64,000 nt of DNA from assembly GCF_021442385.1 (NCBI RefSeq), contig NZ_MUZA01000005.1, positions 110,700 to 174,699 of the forward strand, read 5' to 3'. A program made the translations under genes and the position numbers. A model generated the notes under the pieces. That model worked only from the letters and a program-made list of their open reading frames with translations. It had not been told where the DNA came from and made no database searches. The DNA is from Micromonospora sp. MH99. Lineage in GTDB: Bacteria; Actinomycetota; Actinomycetes; Mycobacteriales; Micromonosporaceae. Within the stretch, counting starts at the first letter, position 1. Each line of letters starts with the position of its first letter. Below, one piece after another: positions 23,910 through 33,016 of this stretch.

Positions 23910-24350
23910 ATGAAGGCTACCCACAACCCACCCACCACCGTTGAGGTCACACCTGCTGACCTGCTGCGGATGGCCGCCCTCTACCTGCGCCGGCACGGCT
24001 GGCACCAGGGCACCTACTACGCCAAGAACCCCGACACCCTCACCCCGCCGGCCTGCGCCGCCGGGGCCATCGGCATCGCCTGCGCCGGACACCGCGTCGA
24101 GCACTTCTCCCAGCTCGACCCCGACGCCCTCGCCGACTACCTGACCGCCCTGGGCGTGTTCGTCGACTACCTCGACACCACCGCCCCGGTCTTCTTCATC
24201 GACGAGGACGGCTACCTGCTCGACGAGCACACCTCTCCCTACTCGTGGAACGACGACCCGACCCGCACCGCCGAGCAGGTCATCACCGCCCTCCAGGCGG
24301 CTGCCACCGAGTGGGACTCCCTCCGCGCCGCCGGAGGTGAGAACGCATGA
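23910..24350 (+). CDS. DUF6197-like protein
   Basis: The 146-residue protein has a helical start LLRMAALYLRRHGWHQGTYY, then PPACAAGAIGIACAG, and a C-terminal WNDDPTRTAEQVITALQAAA. This is the pattern I associate with the actinobacterial DUF6197 family, of unknown function and common on mobile elements. ATG 23910 has AAAGGA at 10-bp spacing; GTG 23901 is the alternative. It is translationally coupled to the next gene by ATGA. Confidence 0.65.
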   Translation: MKATHNPPTTVEVTPADLLRMAALYLRRHGWHQGTYYAKNPDTLTPPACAAGAIGIACAGHRVEHFSQLDPDALADYLTALGVFVDYLDTTAPVFFIDEDGYLLDEHTSPYSWNDDPTRTAEQVITALQAAATEWDSLRAAGGENA

Positions 24351-24649
24351 ACACCGTCAAGAAGCCCTTGACGCCCAACTTGCCCCGACAGCGACGTCGG
24401 GACGTCGTCGAGAACGACGCCTTCGGCGCGTTCGCGCGGCGCATCATCCGCGCCCACGGCCGCCGCGTCGCCACCGGCGACGTCGAAGCACTCCGCGACC
24501 TCATCGCCCTCTCATCGGTCATCGACGAGGCGATCGGGGAAGCCGTGATCGGCCTTCGGGCTTTCGGCTACTCCTGGGCCGAGATCGGCTCCCGCCTCGG
24601 CATCTCCCGCCAAGCCGCCCAACAGCGCTGGGGCGGTGACAAGCCATGA
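24347..24649 (+). CDS. Small helix-turn-helix protein
   Basis: The 100-residue protein ends in a sigma-region-4-like helix-turn-helix (YSWAEIGSRLGISRQAAQQR). The N-terminus is basic and helical (FGAFARRIIRAHGRRVATGD). It starts at an ATGA overlap with the previous stop and may regulate the element or act in partition. Part of the compact AICE operon. Confidence 0.7.
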   Translation: MNTVKKPLTPNLPRQRRRDVVENDAFGAFARRIIRAHGRRVATGDVEALRDLIALSSVIDEAIGEAVIGLRAFGYSWAEIGSRLGISRQAAQQRWGGDKP

Positions 24650-25050
24650 CCAACCTGCGCAGCGTCGATTTGGACAACCTGGCCGAGCGCACCGGCATCC
24701 GGGTCGAGTTCTACGACCCCCTCGGCACCCGCTACGGGTTCCCCACCTTCCCCTACCACTGCGCACCCACCGGCCTGGCCACCCTGCGGCAACTCCGCGC
24801 CGCCGGCCTCCGACCTGGAGGGCATGACCCGGTCGCGCAGATCTATTGGCGGCACCACTCCAACCGGCGGGTCGCCTACCTCTACCGCCTTGACCTCGCC
24901 GCACCGAAGCGCACCGCCACGCCCGCCCAGCGGGAGGCCATCGCGAAAGCCCTGCTCGCCCGCCGGACCTGCCGGCACTGCGGACAGGTGAAGCCCTACT
25001 ACATCCCCCGCCGCTACGGCTGCTGCCTCGACTGCCACGGAGGCCACTAA
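24646..25050 (+). CDS. RRQRL-motif zinc-binding protein
   Basis: The 134-residue protein contains ATLRQLRAAGLRPGGHDPVA, the motif naming the RRQRL family seen in streptomycete mobile elements (here RQLRAAGL). A C-terminal zinc knot follows (CRHCG, then CCLDC). Stop and start overlap both neighbours (ATGA before, TAATG after). The family is frequent in AICEs but its role is unknown. Confidence 0.75.
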   Translation: MTNLRSVDLDNLAERTGIRVEFYDPLGTRYGFPTFPYHCAPTGLATLRQLRAAGLRPGGHDPVAQIYWRHHSNRRVAYLYRLDLAAPKRTATPAQREAIAKALLARRTCRHCGQVKPYYIPRRYGCCLDCHGGH

Positions 25051-25763
25051 TGCCCGCTAACGCTCCGGCCAGCGCCGGCACCCGTCTGGAGGGCCTGGTC
25101 CTGGTCCTCATCCTCATCGTCGTCGGCGGCTCCGCCGGGGCCGCCTCGTTCACCCACGTCCACGACTGGACCATGGCCAACAGCCCCGAGAACACCCCGG
25201 GATGGTTCGGCTGGGCCAACGCCGTCATCTCCGAACTCGTCCCCATCGCCGCCCTACTCACCATCCGCCGACGCCGCCGGACCGGCGCTCCCATCGGCTA
25301 CCCGATGGTCCTGCTCATCGCCGCCGCCGGCCTCTCCCTCGCCGCGCAACTCGCCGTTGCCAAGCCCGGCCCGTCCGGGTGGCTCCTGTCCGCCGTTCCC
25401 GCGCTGGCGTTCATGGCCCTGGTCAAACTCGTCCTCGCCCCCGCAAAGGCGGGAACCACCGCCGCCGCACCGACCCCCGCGCCGGTCGAGCCGATCCGGG
25501 TCCAGGTGGCCGAGCAGGTCACCACCGAACCCCCGGCCGCCATCACCCACGCGCCGGCCGTCACGCCGGAACCCGTCACCGTGCCGGCCTCGGAGCCGGT
25601 CGACGTCCCCACCCACCTGCTGCCCACCGCCCGTTTCGCGGCCGTGCAGCACGAACAGGCCACCGGCCACCCCATCACGCCGGACGAACTGGCCGACCGG
25701 CTCGACATCACCCCGGCCGTCGCCGGACAACTCCTGACCACCATCAGCGGCGGTATCCGATGA
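25050..25763 (+). CDS. DUF2637 membrane protein, SpdB-like spread protein
   Basis: The 237-residue protein has four membrane helices in the first ~135 residues (VLVLILIVVGGSAGAASFTH, the region SELVPIAALLTI, PMVLLIAAAGLSLAAQLAV, WLLSAVPALAFMALVKLVLA). These fit the DUF2637/Spd family. A long Pro/Ala/Thr/Val cytoplasmic part and a short C-terminal helix-turn-helix-like segment (PDELADRLDITPAVAG) complete it. Spd proteins are linked to spread of transferred DNA along the mycelium and pock formation. It starts on TAATG. Confidence 0.78.
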   Translation: MPANAPASAGTRLEGLVLVLILIVVGGSAGAASFTHVHDWTMANSPENTPGWFGWANAVISELVPIAALLTIRRRRRTGAPIGYPMVLLIAAAGLSLAAQLAVAKPGPSGWLLSAVPALAFMALVKLVLAPAKAGTTAAAPTPAPVEPIRVQVAEQVTTEPPAAITHAPAVTPEPVTVPASEPVDVPTHLLPTARFAAVQHEQATGHPITPDELADRLDITPAVAGQLLTTISGGIR

Positions 25764-26026
25764 CCATCGTCTTGGTCGATATCGAGCAGGTCACCCACAC
25801 CTGCCCCGCCTACCCCGGCCCGCACCCCTTCGACACTCGCCGGACCGTCGTCGACGTCATCCCCGGCGGACCCTGCCGGGCACCGGTCACCATCCGCTGC
25901 GGCGACACCACCGTCACAATTCCGTGCCGCCGGCACGAACCGGCCAAGCGCCAATGCGGCGCCTGCCGAGTCATCGTCACCGAACACACCATCACCACCC
26001 GCCACCTCGACGAGGTCGGCGGCTGA
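25760..26026 (+). CDS. Small Cys-rich AICE protein, 88 aa
   Basis: The protein starts MTIVLVDIEQVTHTCPAYPG and has two further Cys clusters (TIRCGDTTVTIPCRRH, then KRQCGACRVIV), suggesting zinc binding. It overlaps the previous stop as ATGA and the next ATG as TGATG, so it is translated in series with repSA. Function unknown. Confidence 0.6.
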   Translation: MTIVLVDIEQVTHTCPAYPGPHPFDTRRTVVDVIPGGPCRAPVTIRCGDTTVTIPCRRHEPAKRQCGACRVIVTEHTITTRHLDEVGG

Positions 26027-27816
26027 TGGCCTCGACGCTGGACCTCACACCCCGAGCCTCGGCCCGGGGTGTGGGCTCGAACGCCGACACCATCGCGCCC
26101 GTCTACGACTACACCGCCGAAGGTTCCGCCTTTCACCGCGCCACTCAGCCGGACTACTTCGGGTGGCTGGAACACGTCCGCGCTGCCGCCGGCTGCACCC
26201 GCCCTATCCGCCTCGCCGGCAGCCTCTACACCGTCGAGCAGGGCACCGGACGGGTCCTGGACCAGCGGCACACCGACGCCATGCCCGACGCCGCGATCTA
26301 CACCGCCTGCGGCAACCGCCGGTCAAGGGTCTGCCCCTCGTGCGCGCAGACCTACCAACGCGACGCCTTCCAACTGCTTCGCGCCGGACTCGTCGGCGGC
26401 AAGGGCATCCCCGACACGGTTGCCTCGCACCCCGCCGTGTTCGCCACGTTCACCGCACCATCGTTCGGGACCGTGCACGCACGGGTGGTCAAGCGCCACA
26501 CCTGCCGCAACCGCCGCCGCTGCGACTGCCGCGCCGAACCCTGCCACGCCCGCCGCGACACCGGCCTCTGCCCCCACGGTCGTCCCGCCGTGTGCTGGGC
26601 ACGCCACGAAGCCACAGACACCGCACTCGGGCATCCCCTGTGCCTGGACTGCTACGACCACGACCACCAGGTCGTCTGGAACATCTTCTCCGGCGAACTG
26701 TGGCACCGCACCAAACAAGCCGCGGAACGATGGCTCGCCACACTCGCCCGCCGCCGAGGCATTCCCCGCGTCGAGATAGTCACCGCCTCCGGCAACACCC
26801 GCAAGATCCCGCCGGTCCGGCTCTCACCCGGCAAGGTCGCCGAACTCCAAGCACGCGGAGCGGTCCACTTCCACGCCATTGCCCGCCTCGACGGCGTCGA
26901 CGGCCAGGACCCCAACGCCGTCGTACCCCCACCCGCCGGATTCGGCGTCGACGAGCTGGTCGACACGCTCCGGCACGCCGCCCGACACGTCACCTTCCAC
27001 ACCCCCACCCACCCGGACCGGCCCGAGGGCTGGCCGATCACCTGGGGCGAGCAGGTCGACCTGGAACCCATCGCCGCCGACGGCACAGGCGAGGTCACTG
27101 ACGGGATGGTCGCGGGTTACCTTGCCAAGTACGCCACCAAGAGCACCGAGGCCACCGGGCACACCTCAACCCGCCTGACCGCCGACACCATCGGCGACTA
27201 CGCCAACCCCGACGGCGACCACACCGCCCGCCTCATCGACGCCTGCTGGCGCATCGGCCGACCCACCAGCACACCCATACCCCTGTCTGAGCGGCCCCGG
27301 GAACCACGGCCACGGCCCGGCTTCGTCGACCGCTGGGAATGCCCCGACTGCGGGACCCGCACCCGCTACCCCGCCTGCCCCGTCTGCATCGCACACCGTC
27401 AAGCCACCCTTGACGCCCAACCGGCCAGCAGACCACAAGCGACCAATCCCTACGCCCGGCTACGTCGATGGGCTCACATGCTCGGCTACGGCGGCCACTT
27501 CCTCACCAAAGGCCGCCGCTACTCAGTGACCTTCCAGTTCCTGCGCGACACCCGCGTTGCCTTCCGCCGCCACGAGCACCAGGACCATGCCGACGAGCAG
27601 CCCGGCACCCTCCGCGCCGTCGACCACCTCGACGACGACACCACGCTCGTGGTCGGCACCCTCACCTTCGCCGGCGTCGGCTGGCACACATCAGGTGACG
27701 CCCTGCTCGCCAACACCGCCGCCGCCCTCGCCCGCGAACGACGAACCACCGGCCGCGAAGAACTCGCCCACCAACTCAGCACCATCCCCGCCGACACCGT
27801 GCCGGCTGCTGCCTGA
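26026..27816 (+). CDS. repSA: RepSA-type rolling-circle replication initiator
   Basis: The 596-residue protein starts at ATG 26026. It has Cys clusters near residue 95 (CGNRRSRVCPSCAQTY), a second Cys-rich region (CRNRRRCDCRAEPC) and the HUH metal motif in AVHFHAIARLDG. The catalytic Tyr lies in GYLAKYATKS, and a zinc ribbon follows (CPDCGTRTRYPACPVC). These match pSAM2 RepSA, which nicks the element's origin and starts rolling-circle replication of the excised circle. The double-strand origin may lie within repSA, as in pSAM2, but I cannot identify it. It is the last large gene before xis and int. Confidence 0.92.
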   Translation: MASTLDLTPRASARGVGSNADTIAPVYDYTAEGSAFHRATQPDYFGWLEHVRAAAGCTRPIRLAGSLYTVEQGTGRVLDQRHTDAMPDAAIYTACGNRRSRVCPSCAQTYQRDAFQLLRAGLVGGKGIPDTVASHPAVFATFTAPSFGTVHARVVKRHTCRNRRRCDCRAEPCHARRDTGLCPHGRPAVCWARHEATDTALGHPLCLDCYDHDHQVVWNIFSGELWHRTKQAAERWLATLARRRGIPRVEIVTASGNTRKIPPVRLSPGKVAELQARGAVHFHAIARLDGVDGQDPNAVVPPPAGFGVDELVDTLRHAARHVTFHTPTHPDRPEGWPITWGEQVDLEPIAADGTGEVTDGMVAGYLAKYATKSTEATGHTSTRLTADTIGDYANPDGDHTARLIDACWRIGRPTSTPIPLSERPREPRPRPGFVDRWECPDCGTRTRYPACPVCIAHRQATLDAQPASRPQATNPYARLRRWAHMLGYGGHFLTKGRRYSVTFQFLRDTRVAFRRHEHQDHADEQPGTLRAVDHLDDDTTLVVGTLTFAGVGWHTSGDALLANTAAALARERRTTGREELAHQLSTIPADTVPAAA

Positions 27817-27838
27817 CACCTCGCCTACGGGAGACGAC

Positions 27839-28030
27839 ATGACCACCGCGCAACCGCTCAAGCTTTGGACCGTCGAAGACGTGTCGGCATACCTCGGCGT
27901 CCCGATCCAGACTCTCTACACCTGGCGCAAGCGCCGCATCGGTCCGCCCGCCGGCCGCGTTGGTCGGCATCTGCGCTACGACCCTGACGTGGTGCGGGCG
28001 TGGTTCGCCGACCAGTCCAAGGCGGCCTGA
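27839..28030 (+). CDS. xis: Excisionase (Xis), MerR-like HTH
   Basis: The 63-residue protein (TVEDVSAYLGVPIQTLYTWR, then GRHLRYDPDVVRAWF) is a winged HTH_17-type excisionase. Xis bends DNA at the attachment sites and directs Int towards excision. It lies 22 bp after repSA and 1 bp before int, the conserved AICE order. Confidence 0.9.
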   Translation: MTTAQPLKLWTVEDVSAYLGVPIQTLYTWRKRRIGPPAGRVGRHLRYDPDVVRAWFADQSKAA

Positions 28031-28031
28031 G

Positions 28032-29273
28032 ATGGCTCACATCGTCGACCGCTGGTACAAGACGGTTGTCGGCCCGAACGGCAAGTCCCGCCAGGAGCCA
28101 AGGCCGGAGTGCGGACAGGGGATGCGCTATCGCGTCCGGTACCTCGCTCCGGACGGCAAGGAGAAGTCGCACTCGTTCCCCGACAAGAAGAAGCGCGAGG
28201 CACAGGCGTTCCTTGCCAACGTCCAGGCCGACATCCTCAAGGGCACCTACGTCGACCCCGACGCCGGCCGCACCACCTTCAAGCAGTACGCCGACGAATG
28301 GCTTGCCGCCGCGACGACTGACCTACTGACTCGCGACCGGCTTGAGTACGAACTCCGGCTGCACGTGCATCCGGTGCTCGGGCATAGGCCGATCGCGTCG
28401 ATCCAGCCGGCGACGATCCGAGCATGGGCGCGTGGGATGCAGGAGAAGGGACTGTCCGCCGGTTACCGCCGCGTTCTGTTCAGCGACGTGTCGATGATTC
28501 TAAACGCCGCTGTAGACGACAAGAAGATCGTCAGCAATCCGTTTGCCGCCAAGAGCATCCAAAGACCCCGGCATGTCCCCACTAAGGTCCAGCCGTGGTT
28601 AGTCGACAGGCTCACCGCGTTCCGCGCGAAACTGCCGGACCGCTACCGAGTCACCGTCGACCTGGGCGCAGGTTGCGGACTGCGGCAAGGAGAGATTTTC
28701 GGCGCAAGCCCTGAAGACCTGGACGCGACCCGGCCAATCTTGCGAGTCGTCCGTCAGATCAAGCTCGTGCGCGGCGTCCTCATCTTCGCCCCGCCCAAGG
28801 GCGGCAAGACGCGGGAGGTTCCCCTCCCAGCCTCCGTAGCTCGCCGCCTGGGCGACCACGCCCAGCGGTACCCGCCTGTAGAGGTCACCTTGCCATGGGG
28901 CTCCCCCACTGGCGACCCCATGACCGTCATGCTCTACCTGACGACTGCTGACGGCTTGCCGCTCAGCCGTTCGAAATTCAACCCCGGCGTCTGGAAGCCC
29001 GCAATCCGTGCCACGGGCGTTCCCGACGACCGCCACAACGGCATGCACGTTTTGCGACACACCTATGCCTCGGTGCTTCTGGACGCCGGAGAGAGCATCA
29101 AGGCCCTGTCGATGTACCTCGGTCACGCTGACCCGGGATTCACCCTGCGGATCTACACGCACCTTCTGCCGACCAGCGAGGACCGTACGCGCCGAGCCAT
29201 CGATGCGGCCTTCGGTGAGGACCCATCAGATGCGGACGGCCCGGATGCCGTTGACGGCCTGGAGACGGCATGA
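28032..29273 (+). CDS. int: Tyrosine site-specific integrase
   Basis: The 413-residue phage-type integrase has an N-terminal arm-binding region, a core-binding helical domain (TFKQYADEWLAAATTDLLTR) and a catalytic domain. Catalytic residues are visible: Arg in GCGLRQGEIFG, Lys in PPKGGKTREV, His and Arg in HVLRHTYAS, His in YLGHADPGF, and Tyr in LRIYTHLLP. Start ATG 28032 is one base after the xis stop. It should recombine the CCGTCACTTGGCGTTG core in the metH 3' end. The gene is intact. Confidence 0.93.
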   Translation: MAHIVDRWYKTVVGPNGKSRQEPRPECGQGMRYRVRYLAPDGKEKSHSFPDKKKREAQAFLANVQADILKGTYVDPDAGRTTFKQYADEWLAAATTDLLTRDRLEYELRLHVHPVLGHRPIASIQPATIRAWARGMQEKGLSAGYRRVLFSDVSMILNAAVDDKKIVSNPFAAKSIQRPRHVPTKVQPWLVDRLTAFRAKLPDRYRVTVDLGAGCGLRQGEIFGASPEDLDATRPILRVVRQIKLVRGVLIFAPPKGGKTREVPLPASVARRLGDHAQRYPPVEVTLPWGSPTGDPMTVMLYLTTADGLPLSRSKFNPGVWKPAIRATGVPDDRHNGMHVLRHTYASVLLDAGESIKALSMYLGHADPGFTLRIYTHLLPTSEDRTRRAIDAAFGEDPSDADGPDAVDGLETA

Positions 29274-29303
29274 TCATGGTTCAGTGGCCCTCTAGGCGAC
29301 CTG

Positions 29304-29329
29304 GGGCGCAGGTCAGGGCACCTGCGCCC
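29304..29329. terminator. Hairpin at the metH/int junction
   Basis: GGGCGCAGGT (29304-29313) and ACCTGCGCCC (29320-29329) form a perfect 10-bp stem with loop CAGGGC, two bases from the metH stop and 30 bp from the int stop. It can terminate both converging genes. By the att logic it is element DNA and has replaced the chromosomal terminator of metH. Confidence 0.6.
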
Positions 29330-29343
29330 GTCACTTGGCGTTG
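29308..29343. other. attR of the AICE, overlapping the metH stop codon
   Basis: Direct copy of 15456-15491. The 16-bp identical core (29328-29343) covers the metH end read on the minus strand as C AAC GCC AAG TGA CGG. metH is complete on the right-hand side. Confidence 0.8.
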
Positions 29344-32300
29344 AAGTAGCTCGCTTCCGGGTGGTGGACCACGATGGCATCGGTGGCCTGCTCCGGCATC
29401 AGCTGGAACTCCTCGGACAGCTCCACGCCGATCCGCTCCGACCCCAGCAGCTCCACGATCTTCGCCCGGTCCTCCAGGTCGGGGCACGCCGGGTAGCCGA
29501 ACGCGTACCGGCAGCCCCGGTAGTCGTTGCGCAGGATGCCGGCCAGGTCCGTCGGGTCGTCGTGGCCCAGCGGACGCCCGTCGGGCAGGGTCAGCTCGGC
29601 GCGGATGCGCCGGTGCCAGTACTCGGCCAGGGCCTCGGTGAGCTGCACGGACAGCCCGTGCACCTCCAGGTAGTCGCGGTACTCGTTGCGGGCGAACAGC
29701 TTCGCCGCGTACTCGCTGACGGGTTGCCCGACGGTGACCAGTTGCAGCGCGACCACATCGAGCTGGTCGCCCTTGGGCTTGAAGAAGTCGGCCAGGCAGA
29801 GCCGTCGCTCCTGGCGCTGGCGGGGGAAGGAGAACCGGGCGCGCTCCGCGTGCCCGTTCTCGTCGAGCACCACCAGGTCATTGCCTTCGGAGTACGCGGG
29901 GAAGTAGCCGTACACCACAGCCGCTTCGAGGATCTGGTCGGCGATCAGCCGGTCCAGCCAGTACCGCAGGCGCGGGCGACCCTCGGTCTCCACCAGCTCG
30001 TCGTACGACGGGCCGTTGCCGCCGCGGGCGCCGTTGAGCCCCCACTGCCCGCGGAACGTGGCCCGCTCGTCGAGCAGCGCCGCGTAGTCGGCCATCGGCA
30101 CACCCTTGACCACCCGGGTGCCGAAGAACGGTGGGGCGGGCACCTCCACGTCCAGCGCCACATCGGAGCGGACCGACGAGTCGTGCAGCTCCGGCAGGGA
30201 CTCGGTGACCATGGACCGCTGCCGTTCCCGGCGGGCACGACGGGCCGCCAGGGCCGCTTCGCGCTCCGGGTCGATGACCGGGGCGCCTCCGCGCTTGGCC
30301 GTCATCACCTTGTCCATCAGGGACAGACCTTCGAACGCGTCCCGCGCGTAGTGCACCTGCCCGGGGAACATCGACCGCAGGTCGTCCTCGACGTACGCGC
30401 GGGTCAGCGCCGCCCCGCCGAGCAGGACCGGCCAGCGCTCCGCGACCCCGCGCGTGGCCATCTCGGCCAGGTTTTCCTTCATGATGACTGTGCTCTTGAC
30501 CAGCAGCCCGGACATGCCGATCGCGTCGGCGCGGTGCTGCTCGGCGGCGTCGAGGATGGCGCTGATCGGCTGCTTGATACCGATGTTGACGACCTCGTAG
30601 CCGTTGTTGGACAGGATGATGTCCACGAGGTTCTTGCCGATGTCGTGCACGTCGCCGCGCACGGTGGCCAGCACGATCCGGCCCTTGCCGCCGTCCTCGG
30701 TGGTTTCCATGTGCGGCTCCAGGTACGCCACAGCGGTCTTCATCACCTCGGCGGACTGGAGCACGAACGGCAGCTGCATCTGCCCGGAGCCGAACAGCTC
30801 ACCGACGACCTTCATGCCGTCCAGCAGGATGTCGTTGATGATCGACAGCGGGGACCGGCCGCCGGCCATCGCCTCGTCCAAGTCGGCCTCCAGGCCGTTG
30901 CGCTCACCGTCGATGATGCGCCGCTTGAGCCGCTCGTCCAGCGGAAGCGCCGCCAGCTCCTGCGCCCGGGTGGCCCGCGCGCTGGTCACGTCGACGCCCT
31001 CGAAGAGCTCCAGGAAGCGCTGCACCGGGTCGTACCCCTCGCGACGCCTGTCGTAGACCAGGTCCAGCGCGACCTCGCGCTGCTCGTCGGGGATCTTCGA
31101 CATCGGCAGGATCTTGCTGGCGTGCACGATTGCCGACGTCAGGCCGGCCTGCACGCACTCGTGCAGGAACACCGAGTTGAGCACCTGGCGGGCCGCCGGG
31201 TTGAGGCCGAAGGAGATGTTCGAGATGCCCAGGGTGAAGTTGACCCCCGGGTAGCGGGTGGAGATCTCCCGGATCGCCTCGATCGTCTCGAGGCCGTCGC
31301 GGCGGGTCTCCTCCTGACCGGTGGCGATGGGGAACGTCAGCGCGTCGATCAGGATGTCGGCGCGGTCCATGCCCCACCGGCCGGTCAGGTCGTCGATCAG
31401 CCGCGCCGCGACCCGGACCTTCCACTCCTTCGTACGCGCCTGGCCCTCCTCGTCGATGAGCAGCGCCACCACGGCGGCGCCGTGCTCGCGCACGACAGGC
31501 ATCACCCGCGCGTAGCGGGAGTCGGGGCCGTCGCCGTCCTCGAAGTTCACCGAGTTGACCACGCAGCGGCCGCCGAGCATCTCCAACCCGGCCTCCACCA
31601 CGTTCGGCTCGGTGGAGTCCAGCATGATCGGCAGGGTGGACGCGGTGGCGAACCGGCCGGCCAGCTCGCGCATGTCCTGGGTGCCGTCGCGGCCGACGTA
31701 GTCCACGCACAGGTCCAGCAGGTGCGAACCGTCGCGCGCCTGGCTGCGGGCGATCTCCACACAGGCCCGCCAGTCACCGGCGAGCATCGCCTCCCGGAAC
31801 GCCTTGGAACCGTTGGCGTTGGTCCGCTCCCCCACCATCAGCACCGACGCGTCCTGAGCGAACGGCACCGGGTGGTAGACCGACGAGACACCCGCCTCGT
31901 GCTGGGGCTCGCGCGTCGGGGCGGTGACGCCGTGCAGACGCTCGGCCAGCACCCGGATGTGCTCCGGCGTGGTGCCGCAGCAGCCGCCGACGAGCCCCAC
32001 GCCGTACTCGGTGATGAACCGTTCCAGGGCCTCGGCCATCTCCACGGGACTCAGCGGGAAGTGCGCGCCGTCGGCGGTCAGCACCGGCAGGCCGGCGTTC
32101 GGCATCACCGACACCGGGATGCGGGAGTGCTGCGACAGGTAGCGCAGGTGCTCACTCATCTCGGCCGGGCCGGTGGAGCAGTTGAGGCCGATCAGGTCCA
32201 CCCCGAGCGGCTCGATCGCCGCCAGGGCCGCGCCGATCTCGCTGCCCACCAGCATCGTGCCGGTGGTCTCCACCGACACCTGACAGATGATCGGCACCTG

Positions 32301-32846
32301 CCGGCCCAGCTCGGCCATCGCCCGCTTCGACCCGACGACCGCCGCCTTGACCTGCAACAGGTCCTGGCAGGTCTCGATGATCAGAGCGTCCGCGCCGCCG
32401 ACGATCAGACCGGCGGCGTTCTCCTGGTAGGCGTCGCGCAGGGTCGCGTAGCCGGCGTGCCCGAGGGTCGGCAACTTGGTGCCCGGCCCCATCGAACCCA
32501 GCACGAACCGGGGCCGGGCCGGGGTGCTGGCCGCGTCGGCCGCCTCCCGGGCGATCCGGGCGCCGGCCTCGGCCAGCTCCCGGATGCGGTGCGGGATGTC
32601 GTACTCACCGAGGTTGGCCAGGTTGGCGCCGAAGGTGTTGGTCTCCACGCAGTCCGCGCCGGCGGCCAGATAGGCGTCGTGCACCCCCCGCACCACGTCG
32701 GGACGGGTCACGTTGAGGATCTCGTTGCACCCTTCGAGCCCGTCGAAGTCGTCGAGCGTGAGGTCAGCGGCCTGCAACATCGTGCCCATCGCCCCGTCGG
32801 CGATGAGGATCCGATCGGCCAGCACATCAAGCAACGAAGTCCGCAC
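29331..32846 (-). CDS. metH: Cobalamin-dependent methionine synthase
   Basis: The 1,171-residue enzyme transfers a methyl group from methyltetrahydrofolate through cobalamin to homocysteine. The homocysteine domain has zinc cysteines in LIGLNCSTGPAEM and GGCCGTTPEHI (near residue 287). A pterin-binding domain follows (ANGSKAFREAMLAGDWRACV). The B12 domain has GDVHDIGKNLVDI (near 730; His is the lower Co ligand). The S-adenosylmethionine activation domain closes the protein at HHPEASYFNAK. Its last codons are the AICE integration site and are intact. No cobalamin riboswitch is recognisable in the 260 bp upstream. Confidence 0.97.
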   Translation of the reverse strand: MRTSLLDVLADRILIADGAMGTMLQAADLTLDDFDGLEGCNEILNVTRPDVVRGVHDAYLAAGADCVETNTFGANLANLGEYDIPHRIRELAEAGARIAREAADAASTPARPRFVLGSMGPGTKLPTLGHAGYATLRDAYQENAAGLIVGGADALIIETCQDLLQVKAAVVGSKRAMAELGRQVPIICQVSVETTGTMLVGSEIGAALAAIEPLGVDLIGLNCSTGPAEMSEHLRYLSQHSRIPVSVMPNAGLPVLTADGAHFPLSPVEMAEALERFITEYGVGLVGGCCGTTPEHIRVLAERLHGVTAPTREPQHEAGVSSVYHPVPFAQDASVLMVGERTNANGSKAFREAMLAGDWRACVEIARSQARDGSHLLDLCVDYVGRDGTQDMRELAGRFATASTLPIMLDSTEPNVVEAGLEMLGGRCVVNSVNFEDGDGPDSRYARVMPVVREHGAAVVALLIDEEGQARTKEWKVRVAARLIDDLTGRWGMDRADILIDALTFPIATGQEETRRDGLETIEAIREISTRYPGVNFTLGISNISFGLNPAARQVLNSVFLHECVQAGLTSAIVHASKILPMSKIPDEQREVALDLVYDRRREGYDPVQRFLELFEGVDVTSARATRAQELAALPLDERLKRRIIDGERNGLEADLDEAMAGGRSPLSIINDILLDGMKVVGELFGSGQMQLPFVLQSAEVMKTAVAYLEPHMETTEDGGKGRIVLATVRGDVHDIGKNLVDIILSNNGYEVVNIGIKQPISAILDAAEQHRADAIGMSGLLVKSTVIMKENLAEMATRGVAERWPVLLGGAALTRAYVEDDLRSMFPGQVHYARDAFEGLSLMDKVMTAKRGGAPVIDPEREAALAARRARRERQRSMVTESLPELHDSSVRSDVALDVEVPAPPFFGTRVVKGVPMADYAALLDERATFRGQWGLNGARGGNGPSYDELVETEGRPRLRYWLDRLIADQILEAAVVYGYFPAYSEGNDLVVLDENGHAERARFSFPRQRQERRLCLADFFKPKGDQLDVVALQLVTVGQPVSEYAAKLFARNEYRDYLEVHGLSVQLTEALAEYWHRRIRAELTLPDGRPLGHDDPTDLAGILRNDYRGCRYAFGYPACPDLEDRAKIVELLGSERIGVELSEEFQLMPEQATDAIVVHHPEASYFNAK

Positions 32847-33016
32847 CCGTTCAGGTTAGTGCGGTCCTGCGCGAACCCGAGCGCCGTCCGGGCCCGATCC
32901 CATATTGTGTCGGGCGGATCACGCTGTCCGGTTCGCCGCCGTATGCCCGGTCGTGGACCGGGCGGACCGGCGCGGCCGACGGGCCGCATCCCTGCCCGGC
33001 ACGTAGGCTGGCGGAC

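Larger units (their letters stand above)
15476..29343. mobile_element. Actinomycete integrative and conjugative element (pSAM2-like AICE) in the 3' end of metH
   Basis: Core-to-core length is 13,868 bp (unit length 13,852 bp). The right part has the full AICE set in the standard order: HTH regulator, split FtsK-type translocase, small genes, DUF2637/SpdB-like protein, RepSA-type initiator, Xis, Int. Int lies 55 bp from attR. The left part is cargo. Such elements move between mycelia as double-stranded DNA via the FtsK-like protein and replicate by rolling circle. Most described AICEs use tRNA genes; this one uses the last codons of a protein gene and restores them. All core genes look intact, so it may still be mobile. 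Confidence 0.88.
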
